13,493 bases of DNA from an uncultured Collinsella sp. (GTDB lineage: Bacteria; Actinomycetota; Coriobacteriia; Coriobacteriales; Coriobacteriaceae), in the NCBI GenBank assembly GCA_905199225.1, contig CAJKFS010000051.1, positions 1 through 13,493 of the forward strand, given 5' to 3'. The notes below the pieces were generated by a model. That model was not told the origin of the DNA. It saw nothing but the letters and a program-made list of their open reading frames with translations, and did not search any database. A program made the position numbers and the translations under genes. Shown here piece after piece: positions 7,154 through 13,493 of this stretch; within the stretch, counting starts at the first letter, position 1; every line of letters starts with the position of its first letter.

Positions 7154-9057
7154 TAGCAGCCCTCCTCTCGCGCGACCGTCTTGGATTTAGCAATGTCCGC
7201 GACGTTAGAAGGACCGTCCGAGCGACCGATTAGCAGGTCCACCAACTCGTCTGTCAGCGACTCAACCGTATAGAGGCCGTCAAAGCGCAGTGGCACATCT
7301 GCCTTCGCAAGCGCCAGCGCCATGCGCTGGGCAGCGGGAACACCCAAGCCGATCGATTTAAGCTCATCCGCTTGCGCAAAAACTTGAGCGGGCGTGCCCT
7401 CGGCAAACACCGTGCCCTCGTTCATCACGACAATACGGTCGCAGCAATTGGCAAGGTCATCCATACTGTGTGAGACCATGACGACGGTCAGGCCCCCATG
7501 GTGAAGTCGATCGATGAGCTCCAGGAAGTCACTGCGCGCCGCCGGATCGAGTCCCGCCATGGGCTCATCGAGCACCAGGACTTCGGGCTCCATGGCGAGC
7601 ACGCCGGCGAATGCCACGCGCCGTTGCTGCCCGCCCGAAAGTTCAAAGGGGCTCTTGTCGCCCACCGTGGCCAGGTCGAGGCCTACGCGCGCGAGCGATG
7701 ACGCAACGCGGCGGGCAACCTCGGCCTGTGACAAGCCAAGGTTACGCGGACCAAACGCCACGTCCTGTGCCACGGTCTCGGCAAACAGCTGACGCTCTGG
7801 ATACTGAAACACCACGCCGACCTTTGCCTTAACCGCGGCGGCATCTTTCTTGTTTGCCAGGTCGAGCCCCAGCGCGCAGACGGAACCCTCCTGGGGACGA
7901 ATCAGGCCGTTGAGATGCTGAACCAGCGTCGACTTACCCGAACCGGTATGGCCCGCAAGGCCCAGGAACTCGCCACGACGCACCGTTAGCGACACATTTC
8001 GCAACGCCCAGGGGCTGCTAGGGTCGTTGCCCCAGAGGGCCTGTTTGTTCGATGCGCCCTCGGCGGCCGAGCGCTTGTGCCAACGGCGACGCTCGCGGGC
8101 GCTCAGCGAATAGCTATACGAAAGGTGCGAAATCTCGAGGACGGGCTCCAGCGCGTCTGCGCCATCGATTGCAGAGAAGGCGTTGTCGGGAATACGAGAA
8201 TCGGATGCGAAAGGCCGCCCGGCGATGCCTGTCCTACTCCGCTTGGTATAAGCCTGCGCTATATCGGCGACCATATCCGCCTCGCGCACCCGTGTGCAAA
8301 TGGGCAAGCCCTTCGCGCGAAGCGCCCTGCCAAGACAGCACGATGCCGGCATATCCAGGTTCAGCCGCGCGAGTTCGTCCGCCCGCGTCAAGATCTCCTC
8401 GGGCGTACCGAGCATGGCAACGCGGCCCGCTTGGAAGACAGCAACGCGATCGGCCTCAGCGGCCTCCTCCATAAAGTGCGTAATCATCACGATGGTCATG
8501 CCGCGTTCGTGCAGCGCGTGACAGGCCTTCATAAGGCCCTTGCGCCCGCGCGGATCGAGCATCGAGGAGGCCTCATCCAAGATGAGCACGCGCGGCTCCA
8601 TGGCGAGCACGCCGGCAAGCGTAACGCGCTGCTTTTGTCCGCCCGAGAGAGCGTGGGTCTCGTGGCGCTCAAAGCCCACCAGACCCACGGCCTTCAGCGC
8701 CTCGCGCACGCGCTGCGCAATCTGGGCCGATTCGACCCCTAAGTTCTCGGGACCAAACGCAACATCGTCCTCGACAAGCGTCGCCACAAGCTGGTCGTCG
8801 GGATTCTGGAACACCATGCCCGCAGTCGAACGGATGTCGTAGACCAGCTCGGGATCGGACGCGTCCATGCCGTTGACGCACACCGTTCCCGTATCGGGCT
8901 GCAGCAGCGCGTTCAAATGCTTGGCAAACGTCGACTTGCCCGACCCGTTTCCGCCGAGGATGCAGAAAAACTCGCCATCCTCGATGGTCAGATCGATGCC
9001 GTCGAGCGCTTTCGTGGCGCCGTCGTAGCTAAATGAGATGCCCCGACACTCAATCAT
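7153..9057 (-). CDS. ecfA: Fused double ECF ATPase (EcfA1-EcfA2)
   Basis: A 634-aa protein with two complete ABC ATPase domains that power the ECF importer. Domain 1: Walker A GGNGSGKST (35-43), Q-loop Gln84, signature LSGGQ (137-141), Walker B LILDEASSMLDP (158-169), switch His194. Domain 2: Walker A GHTGSGKST (369-377), Q-loop Gln418, LSGGQ (473-477), VLVLDEPMAGLDP (493-505), His530. DEASSMLDP is typical of EcfA1 and DEPMAGLDP of EcfA2, so the order is A1-A2. All catalytic residues are intact in both halves. Between them is a linker of about 65 residues (240-305). Domain 2 also carries an extra basic segment of about 28 residues (320-348) between its first two strands. Its ATG overlaps the ribU stop by 4 nt (ATGA), with an AAAGG SD. 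Many ECF systems use two separate genes; here they are fused. Confidence 0.93.
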   Translation of the reverse strand: MIECRGISFSYDGATKALDGIDLTIEDGEFFCILGGNGSGKSTFAKHLNALLQPDTGTVCVNGMDASDPELVYDIRSTAGMVFQNPDDQLVATLVEDDVAFGPENLGVESAQIAQRVREALKAVGLVGFERHETHALSGGQKQRVTLAGVLAMEPRVLILDEASSMLDPRGRKGLMKACHALHERGMTIVMITHFMEEAAEADRVAVFQAGRVAMLGTPEEILTRADELARLNLDMPASCCLGRALRAKGLPICTRVREADMVADIAQAYTKRSRTGIAGRPFASDSRIPDNAFSAIDGADALEPVLEISHLSYSYSLSARERRRWHKRSAAEGASNKQALWGNDPSSPWALRNVSLTVRRGEFLGLAGHTGSGKSTLVQHLNGLIRPQEGSVCALGLDLANKKDAAAVKAKVGVVFQYPERQLFAETVAQDVAFGPRNLGLSQAEVARRVASSLARVGLDLATVGDKSPFELSGGQQRRVAFAGVLAMEPEVLVLDEPMAGLDPAARSDFLELIDRLHHGGLTVVMVSHSMDDLANCCDRIVVMNEGTVFAEGTPAQVFAQADELKSIGLGVPAAQRMALALAKADVPLRFDGLYTVESLTDELVDLLIGRSDGPSNVADIAKSKTVAREEGC

Positions 9058-9644
9058 GCGCGGCCTTTGACCTGGTCCTTCTTGGGCGTGATGAGATTAG
9101 AGACCGCCTTGTACACCGCCAGCGTGAGTACCGAGTTAAGCACGGTCTTGATGAGGTTAAACGGCAAGACGGCGGGAAGCATGAGCGGCAGAATCACATC
9201 GGCCGAGCCATACCAGAACCAAACGCCGATGGTCAGGTTCGCGACCATGGACAACGCCGTAGCGGCAATGACGCCGAGCACCAGACCAATCACGGCACCC
9301 TTGTAGGTGTGCATCTTTTGGTAGATGATCGCCGCGGGCAGAATATAGCCCAGCGTGGCAACCAAGTTCATAAGCGCACCGACCCAATCGCCCGTGGTAA
9401 GCGCATGGATAACGATCGCCATAGCGGCAACGGCAGTGCCGGCACCAGGGCCATACGCAAATCCGCACACCATCGCCGGCACCAGCGACGGGTCATACGT
9501 CAAAAACGGCGCCGAGGGAAGGATGGGCAGCTGCACATACATAAACAGCGCTCCCAAGGCGCACATCAACGCCATGGTAACGAGCTGTTTAGTGCTCCAC
9601 CTATTCGTGTTCTCAAAATGGATATGCTGCGACTGTTCAGACAT
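9054..9644 (-). CDS. ribU: Riboflavin ECF transporter S component
   Basis: A 196-aa membrane protein that captures riboflavin (in the family also FMN or roseoflavin) outside the cell. Family marks: LPSAPFLTYDPSLVPAMV (42-59), matching the RibU segment with FL-x-YDPS-x-VPA, GALMN (89-93) and LPFNLIKTVLNSVLT (160-174) near the last helix. Hydrophobic segments are at about 20-41, 53-84, 93-109, 116-140 and 150-180, the usual six-helix S-component plan. The ATG at 9644 follows AGGTGA. The in-frame ATG at 9665 is the conserved end of the FMN riboswitch and is not used as the start. The riboswitch directly upstream confirms a flavin substrate. First gene of ribU-ecfA-ecfT. Confidence 0.93.
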   Translation of the reverse strand: MSEQSQHIHFENTNRWSTKQLVTMALMCALGALFMYVQLPILPSAPFLTYDPSLVPAMVCGFAYGPGAGTAVAAMAIVIHALTTGDWVGALMNLVATLGYILPAAIIYQKMHTYKGAVIGLVLGVIAATALSMVANLTIGVWFWYGSADVILPLMLPAVLPFNLIKTVLNSVLTLAVYKAVSNLITPKKDQVKGRA

Positions 9645-9659
9645 AAGATCACCTGCCTC

Positions 9660-9836
9660 TTTCATCCGGACTCTAACCGTTGGTACTGGGATTTCACCAG
9701 TTCAGCCGGCATGCGAACCAACGCACACCCGGGTCGCGGACTCATCGGCTCGACCGCAGGCACTTTACCTGCGCCACGGTACCCCCTTGGCACCGCCCGA
9801 TTTACCACCAGTGGGGAATTTCACCCCGCCCTGAAA
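9660..9836 (-). promoter_or_regulatory. FMN riboswitch (RFN element)
   Basis: The minus-strand RNA carries the conserved RFN blocks in order: GGGCGGGGTGAAATTCCCC near the 5' end (about 9813-9831), ACTGGTGGTAAAT just after it, GAGTCCGCGACCC in the middle, and CTGGTGAAATCCCAG, ACCAACGG and AGAGTCCGGATGAA at the 3' end. P1 can form between UUUCA (9832-9836) and UGAAA (9660-9664). FMN binding normally switches expression off. The ribU SD region begins directly after the P1 3' strand, only about 16 nt before the start codon, so there is no room for an intrinsic terminator and control is most likely at translation. Confidence 0.95.
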
Positions 9837-9847
9837 CAGCAATTGCA

Positions 9848-9875
9848 AGTGTAGCACGGGCAGGTTTTCGCGCAA
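9848..9875 (-). promoter_or_regulatory. Promoter of the ribU operon
   Basis: On the minus strand TTGCGC (9870-9875) is separated by 16 bp from TACACT (9848-9853), which is preceded by TGC, an extended -10 element. Transcription would start around 9841, a few nucleotides before the FMN riboswitch, as expected for a riboswitch leader. Confidence 0.55.
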
Positions 9876-10221
9876 GTATGCCAAGGGTAATTTATGGGGG
9901 GAAACGTCCCACAAATACGCCCGGGATAGAGCGGTGCAACAACGATGCTGCAGCACGCTAACAACTGATCGCAGGCAAGTACGAAAGATCAAGAAGGGCA
10001 GTCAACACAGAATTCCCCGAAGTGCAAAGGGCGCGATTCCACAATCTAACCCGAATTCCACCACAAATTGCTGAGTCAATGGATGTAGACTCAAGCCAGA
10101 CAGAGAAATTAGGTTTTCCGCCATCTCCCTGTCCTCCGTTTTTTGAAGACCTCCGACAGTGGCTCCAATCTTTAGCCGGAGTACCACAGCTCGGGGGTCA
10201 ATTCATGTAGCAGGAGATATC
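9876..10221. other. Gene-free divergent region between ribU leader and NYN gene
   Basis: About 345 bp between the ribU promoter and the NYN start codon. Base composition shifts to lower GC from about 9960 onward, in line with the NYN gene. A 62-codon plus-strand frame at 10022-10210 has no usable SD and no recognisable family, so I do not call it. A 6-bp inverted repeat lies at 10072-10093. A weak plus-strand promoter might be TTGAAG (10145-10150) with AATCTT 18 bp downstream. Confidence 0.4.
10072..10093. repeat. Inverted repeat TGAGTC-10 nt-GACTCA
   Basis: Perfect 6-bp arms (10072-10077 and 10088-10093) with a 10-nt spacer, about 130 bp upstream of the NYN gene. It could be a dimeric regulator site. 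The right part reads ACTCAAG, as in the HspR (HAIR) half-site, but the spacing and the left arm do not fit that operator. Confidence 0.25.
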
Positions 10222-10917
10222 ATGACAAGAACCGCTGTCCTAATCGATGGAAATTTCTTCCTGAAACGAGCGCGCAGGCTATGGGGAGACACTTCACCCG
10301 AAAAGCGCGCATCGGAATGTCATGCCTATGCCCTGCGACACATATCCGCTAAACGAAGGATGACGCTAGAATACGGCGACCGCTCCCTATACAGAATCTT
10401 CTTCTACAACTGTCCACCACTGGAAAACGGCACTTTTAAGCAGCCCTGGGACGAACACAACACCGTGTTCAGCCGGAAGCATCCCTCCAATGTATGGATG
10501 TCTGATTTCCACGCAGCCCTCGGAGAGAAGAGGAAAGTAGCGATGCGCATGGGCGAACTACGCTCAGCGAACGCGCATTACAACCTGAAACAAGAATCGC
10601 TCAAGAAGCTGCTCAAGGGTGAGCTGACAACAACCGACCTCGGGCAGGAAGATTTCACCCTCGTTGGGTTAAAGCAATCCGGTGTTGACATGAGAATCGG
10701 ACTCGATGTCGCCTCACTCGCCCATGGGAGAACTGTTGATCAAATCGTCCTCATAGCTGGCGACACAGACTTCATCCCAGTCGCAAAAACGGCCAGAAGG
10801 GCAGGACTCGATTTTCTAATCGATCCGATGGGCCACCATCTGCCTAGCGAGCTCGTTCTTCAATCTGATGGCATCGAAGATATATCGAATGAGTTCGATC
10901 CCGCCAAAGTCAGATAG
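10222..10917 (+). CDS. NYN-domain (LabA/DUF88-like) putative ribonuclease
   Basis: A 231-aa soluble protein with a PIN-like NYN fold, a family of likely Mg-dependent RNases. Acidic residues in the expected places: VLIDGNF at 6-12 (Asp9), GVDMRIGLD at 154-162 (Asp156, Asp162) and LIAGDTDF at 177-184 (Asp181, Asp183). A region of about 110 residues between strand 1 and the second acidic block is rich in basic residues (KKLLKG, GEKRKVAMRM) and could bind nucleic acid. The ATG at 10222 has an AGGAG SD; longer in-frame starts have none. It is the only plus-strand gene, stands alone with its own terminator, and hand counts of sample lines give about 50-55% GC against about 65-70% in neighbours, suggesting transfer. 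Target and role are unknown; no toxin-antitoxin partner or defence gene is adjacent. Confidence 0.85.
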   Translation: MTRTAVLIDGNFFLKRARRLWGDTSPEKRASECHAYALRHISAKRRMTLEYGDRSLYRIFFYNCPPLENGTFKQPWDEHNTVFSRKHPSNVWMSDFHAALGEKRKVAMRMGELRSANAHYNLKQESLKKLLKGELTTTDLGQEDFTLVGLKQSGVDMRIGLDVASLAHGRTVDQIVLIAGDTDFIPVAKTARRAGLDFLIDPMGHHLPSELVLQSDGIEDISNEFDPAKVR

Positions 10918-10922
10918 CAAGT

Positions 10923-10950
10923 AAGGGACCGTCCCGCGGGACGGTCCCTT
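10923..10950 (+). terminator. Terminator of the NYN gene
   Basis: A perfect 13-nt inverted repeat (10923-10935 and 10938-10950, 2-nt centre) begins 6 bp after the NYN stop codon. On the plus strand the stem ends in CCCTTTCAT, a short U-rich tail; the minus-strand flank is not U-rich. Confidence 0.8.
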
Positions 10951-11091
10951 TCATAAACCTCGAGCAAACCGTCTGCCCAAGAACTTGCAAGACGCGAGTC
11001 GAGACGAGCCCGCCACTCAATAGAGCAGACAGTCGATTAAAGTCGAACAAATGAGAGATCCCGAAATAGCTGAACAATAATTCAACACAAA

Positions 11092-11138
11092 TAGGACCCC
11101 TTGTCCGCGACTCCAAAGGAGCAGGACAAGGGGTCCTA
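11092..11138 (-). terminator. Terminator of the groES-groL operon
   Basis: Perfect 15-nt arms (11092-11106 and 11124-11138) enclose a 17-nt loop that can itself form a CTCC/GGAG mini-hairpin. On the minus strand the stem is followed by TTTGTGTTGAATTATTG, a T-rich tail. It starts about 78 bp after the groL stop. The remaining gene-free DNA here (10951-11091 and 11139-11215) shows nothing else I can support. Confidence 0.75.
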
Positions 11139-11215
11139 ATCTATCCGAGGACGTTCCTGAGAGAAACCCCGTCACGCCCCCGGATTCCCGGTGGGAGTTC
11201 TAGACCTTGTCGGCC

Positions 11216-12853
11216 TTAGTACATACCGCCGCCCTGCTGACCAGCGGTAGCAGCAGCGATAGCGTCCTCAAGCTGAGTGTTCTTGGGCACGTCGGAGACG
11301 GTGGCCTCGGTGATGAGGATCAGGCTGGCGACAGAAGCAGCGTTCTGCAGGGTGACGCGGCTGACCTTGACGGGGTCGAGGACGCCCATCTCGATCATGT
11401 CGCCCCACTCGCCGTTGGCAGAGTTGAGACCCTGGCCAGCAGGCAGCTCGGCAACCTTGTCGACCACGACAGCGCCCTCGAAGCCAGCGTTCTTGGCGAT
11501 GGTGGCGACCGGAGCGGTCAGAGCCTTCTTGACGATGTCGACGCCGATCTTCTCCTCGGGGTCGTCGATCTCGACGGCGTCGAGCGCAGGAGCAGCGTCC
11601 ATGAAGGCGACGCCGCCGCCGGCGACGATGCCCTCCTCGACAGCAGCGCGGGTAGCCTGAAGGGCGTCCTCGACGCGATGCTTGATCTCCTTGAGCTCGG
11701 ACTCGGTAGCAGCGCCGACCTTGATGACGGCAACGCCACCGGAGAGCTTGGCCAGACGCTCCTGGAGCTTCTCGCGATCGAAGTCAGAGGTGGTGTTCTC
11801 CATCTCGCCCTTGATCTGAGCGATACGGGCGTCGATGGCCTCCTTGGAGCCAGCGCCGCCGACGACGACGGTGTTGTCCTTGGAGATGGTGACGGACTTA
11901 GCGGTACCGAGCATATCGGCGGTGATGTCAGCGACCTTCACACCCAGCTCGTCCAGGGCAGCCTGGCCACCGGTGAGGACGGCGATGTCCTCAAGGATGC
12001 GCTTGCGGCGATCGCCGTAGCCCGGAGCCTTGACGGCGCAGACGTTGAGGGCGCCACGGATCTTGTTGAGGACCAGGGTAGGCAGAGCCTCGCCGTCGAT
12101 GTCCTCAGCGATGATGAGCAGGCCGCGGCCAGCGCGCTGGACAGCCTCGAGAACGGGCATGATGTCCTGGACGCTGGAAATCTTCTGGTCGGTGATGAGG
12201 ATGTACGGATCCTTCATCACGGCCTCCATGCGGTCGTTGTCCGTGACGAAGTAAGCGGAGACATAGCCCTTGTCGAACTGCATGCCCTCGACGGTGTCGA
12301 TGGTGATGTCGAACGTCTGGGAATCCTCGACGGTGATGACGCCGTCCTTGCCCACGACCTCCATGGCCTCGGCGATCTTCTCGCCGACCTCGGGGTCACC
12401 AGCGGAGATGGTGCCGACGGAAGCGATCTGCTCCTTGGTCTCGACCGGCTTGGCCTGCTTCTTCATCTCGGCGACGGCGGCGTTTACAGCCTTGTCGATG
12501 CCGCGACGGATGGCCAGCGGGTTGGCGCCGGCGGCGACGTTGCGCAGACCGTCGTTGACGATAGCCTGAGCGAGCAGGGTTGCGGTGGTGGTGCCGTCAC
12601 CCACGGTGTCGTTGGTCTTGGTGGCGACCTCCTTCACCAGCTGGGCACCCATGTTCTCGATGTTGTCCTCGAGCTCAATCTCCTTGGCGACGGAAACGCC
12701 GTCGTTGGTGATGGTCGGGGCACCGAACGTGCGCTGCAGCGCAACGTAGCGACCCTTGGGGCCCATGGTGACGGTAACGGCGTCGGCCAGAGTGTTGACG
12801 CCCTTGGCAAGCTTAGCGCGGGCATCGGTGTTGAACGTAATGTTCTTTGCCAT
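11216..12853 (-). CDS. groL: 60-kDa chaperonin GroEL
   Basis: Subunit of the cytosolic double-ring ATP-driven folding machine that works with GroES. The 545-aa protein matches the family end to end: N-terminal MAKNITF, the nucleotide-binding VTMGPKGRYV (28-37), GDGTTTAT (85-92, with Asp86 as ATPase aspartate), the apical domain with EDIDGEAL, and a short C-terminal tail ending QQGGGMY instead of a long GGM repeat. The ATG at 12853 follows a GGAGGA SD about 10 nt away. It lies 96 bp after groES on the same strand and is followed by a strong hairpin. The large uninterrupted antisense frame across this gene is a codon-bias artefact. Confidence 0.98.
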   Translation of the reverse strand: MAKNITFNTDARAKLAKGVNTLADAVTVTMGPKGRYVALQRTFGAPTITNDGVSVAKEIELEDNIENMGAQLVKEVATKTNDTVGDGTTTATLLAQAIVNDGLRNVAAGANPLAIRRGIDKAVNAAVAEMKKQAKPVETKEQIASVGTISAGDPEVGEKIAEAMEVVGKDGVITVEDSQTFDITIDTVEGMQFDKGYVSAYFVTDNDRMEAVMKDPYILITDQKISSVQDIMPVLEAVQRAGRGLLIIAEDIDGEALPTLVLNKIRGALNVCAVKAPGYGDRRKRILEDIAVLTGGQAALDELGVKVADITADMLGTAKSVTISKDNTVVVGGAGSKEAIDARIAQIKGEMENTTSDFDREKLQERLAKLSGGVAVIKVGAATESELKEIKHRVEDALQATRAAVEEGIVAGGGVAFMDAAPALDAVEIDDPEEKIGVDIVKKALTAPVATIAKNAGFEGAVVVDKVAELPAGQGLNSANGEWGDMIEMGVLDPVKVSRVTLQNAASVASLILITEATVSDVPKNTQLEDAIAAATAGQQGGGMY

Positions 12854-12879
12854 AGTGGGTAATCCTCCAAAAGAAATGT

Positions 12880-12903
12880 GACTCGCGTCGCCGCTTCCGA
12901 GTC
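12880..12903 (-). other. Hairpin between groES and groL
   Basis: In the 96-bp gap, 6-bp arms GACTCG (12880-12885) and CGAGTC (12898-12903) enclose 12 nt. On the minus strand a short T-rich stretch (ATTTCTTTT) follows before the groL SD. It could be a partial terminator or mRNA processing site that sets the GroES:GroEL ratio, but evidence is weak. Confidence 0.3.
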
Positions 12904-12949
12904 CTATGCGGCGGGCGCGTTCAAAGACGAATCAGAGATTCTGACGAGA

Positions 12950-13243
12950 CTAGGCCTCGACGACAGCGTAGATGTCGTCGGCGCGCATGAGCAGATACTT
13001 CTCGCCGTCGACCTTGACCTCGTTGCCACCGAACTTACCGTAGATGACAACGTCGCCGACCTGAACGTCCATGGGGATGCGCTCGCCCTTGTCGTTGACC
13101 TTACCGGCGCCAACGGCAACGATGGTGCCGCGCTGCGGCTTCTCCTGAGCGTTGCTGGCGATGTACAGACCAGAAGCGGTCTTCTGCTCGGCCTCGTCGG
13201 GCTTGACCAGGACGCGATCTGCAAGCGGCTTCAAAGACGACAT
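12950..13243 (-). CDS. groES: 10-kDa co-chaperonin GroES
   Basis: Heptameric lid of the GroEL chamber. At 97 aa it has the normal length. Visible: LKPLADRVLVKP at the N-terminus, the mobile loop region EAEQKTASGLYIAS (16-29) that contacts GroEL, QRGTIVAVG (37-45), and a C-terminal GNEVKVDGEKYLLMRADDIYAVVE block typical of the family. The ATG at 13243 has an AAGGAGG SD 7-8 nt upstream; an in-frame GTG at 13270 lies upstream of that site, in the 5' UTR hairpin, and is rejected. It is first in groES-groL. No CIRCE or HAIR operator was found upstream, so how heat shock acts on it is not clear. Confidence 0.97.
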   Translation of the reverse strand: MSSLKPLADRVLVKPDEAEQKTASGLYIASNAQEKPQRGTIVAVGAGKVNDKGERIPMDVQVGDVVIYGKFGGNEVKVDGEKYLLMRADDIYAVVEA

Positions 13244-13264
13244 GCTTGTTTCCTCCTTTTTGGG

Positions 13265-13285
13265 CCGCACGGTTGAGCCGTGCGG
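13265..13285 (-). promoter_or_regulatory. 5' UTR hairpin just upstream of the groES SD
   Basis: Perfect 8-bp arms (13265-13272 and 13278-13285) with a 5-nt loop, ending 6 nt before the AAGGAGG SD (13252-13258) in the mRNA. It does not cover the SD, so it is more likely a 5' stabiliser than a classic SD-masking thermosensor. On the plus strand only TTT follows it, so a plus-strand terminator is less likely. Confidence 0.45.
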
Positions 13286-13335
13286 GTTTCCCTACTTCGT
13301 TTGCGTACGCGTTGAATGGTACCCACGAATGGCGG

Positions 13336-13371
13336 GTTATACAACACGGAGTCAAAAAATCTTATTTTTTG
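13336..13371 (-). promoter_or_regulatory. Candidate groES promoter with A/T palindrome
   Basis: On the minus strand a TATAAC -10 candidate lies at 13336-13341. The expected -35 zone, without a good TTGACA match, is occupied by a perfect 8-bp inverted repeat CAAAAAAT-CTT-ATTTTTTG at 13353-13371. The position suits an operator or an A-tract UP-like element. The 5' UTR would be about 85 nt. No CIRCE (TTAGCACTC-N9-GAGTGCTAA) or HAIR sequence is present. Confidence 0.35.
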
Positions 13372-13435
13372 GCACTTAGATTTTCTGAATGTCGGGGGAT
13401 AACCAAGCAGTGGCTCCCGGGGCGGACCGGAGGGC

Positions 13436-13483
13436 ATGAAGTTTGCTGCTCTACAGTCCTGCGCAAGACGGAAAGCACATTAA
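13436..13483 (+). CDS. Possible 15-codon leader peptide at the edge
   Basis: ATG at 13436 opens a short frame, MKFAALQSCARRKAH, preceded by GGAGGG only 1-2 nt away, closer than usual. Its TAA stop (13481-13483) falls in the loop of the edge hairpin. The layout looks like a leader peptide before an attenuator, but it could be chance. The gene it might control is outside the window. Confidence 0.15.
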   Translation: MKFAALQSCARRKAH

Positions 13484-13492
13484 GTGCTTTCC
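13470..13492. terminator. Edge hairpin, terminator or attenuator
   Basis: Perfect 9-bp arms (13470-13478 and 13484-13492) around a 5-nt ATTAA loop. The minus-strand flank (CGTCTTGCG) is not U-rich; the plus-strand flank is cut by the window end. It may end the neighbouring gene's transcript or act in a plus-strand leader. Confidence 0.4.
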
Positions 13493-13493
13493 T

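Noticed and set aside
10071..10095. HAIR (HspR) operator
   Set aside because: Right half ACTCAAG fits, but the left half lacks a base and the spacer is 12 nt instead of 7; the gene beside it is not a heat-shock gene.
10022..10210. 62-codon plus-strand frame upstream of the NYN gene
   Set aside because: No SD, no recognisable motif, and composition like the surrounding non-coding DNA.
11207..12862. A 551-codon open frame antisense to groL
   Set aside because: It covers groL almost exactly, is made of repetitive Leu/Asp/Gly/Val sequence, and results from GC-rich codon use in the real gene. No SD or family match.
13362..13493. Minus-strand frame open from the right edge to a TAA at 13362
   Set aside because: Only 43 codons are visible, no family resemblance, and it runs through a perfect hairpin and the palindrome; likely chance. 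It could be the 3' end of a gene, but this cannot be supported here.

Overview
The window is from a high-GC Gram-positive chromosome. The argCJBD gene order, a GroES/GroEL pair of actinobacterial type and strong GGAGG-type Shine-Dalgarno (SD) sites point to the Coriobacteriia, perhaps near Collinsella. That assignment is an inference from style; no rRNA or phylogenetic marker was compared. Nine of ten clear protein-coding genes plus one orphan are on the minus strand or isolated: every gene is on the minus strand except one NYN-domain gene at 10222-10917.

Right to left, in the direction of transcription: (1) groES-groL (13243 to 11216), the chaperonin operon, ending at a long hairpin at 11092-11138. 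No CIRCE or HAIR operator is visible upstream; an A/T-rich palindrome and a 5' UTR hairpin are there instead. (2) The plus-strand NYN gene, clearly poorer in GC than its neighbours, with its own perfect-stem terminator at 10923-10950. It faces groL convergently and lies back to back with the next operon. (3) A flavin-uptake operon (9875 to about 5313): promoter, FMN riboswitch, ribU (substrate-binding S component), a fused double ATPase ecfA, ecfT, and then, only 30 bp on, two tandem paralogues of the pyridoxamine-oxidase-like split-barrel (flavin-binding) family. ribU/ecfA and ecfA/ecfT overlap by 4 nt and 1 nt. (4) The arginine cluster argC-argJ-argB-argD (5145 to 258), preceded by two 18-bp ARG-box-like sites 3 bp apart. 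It converts N-acetylglutamate to N-acetylornithine and recycles the acetyl group. A perfect 12-bp hairpin at the left edge probably ends this transcript.

The most interesting points are the FMN-riboswitch operon that appears to include two flavin-fold proteins, the tandem ARG boxes over the argC promoter, the orphan low-GC NYN nuclease-like gene, and a 15-bp hairpin at 5313-5365 whose two non-Watson-Crick positions become G-U pairs only in minus-strand RNA. No CRISPR array, insertion sequence, tRNA or rRNA gene was seen. I did not find a clear multi-gene undescribed defence or metabolic system.
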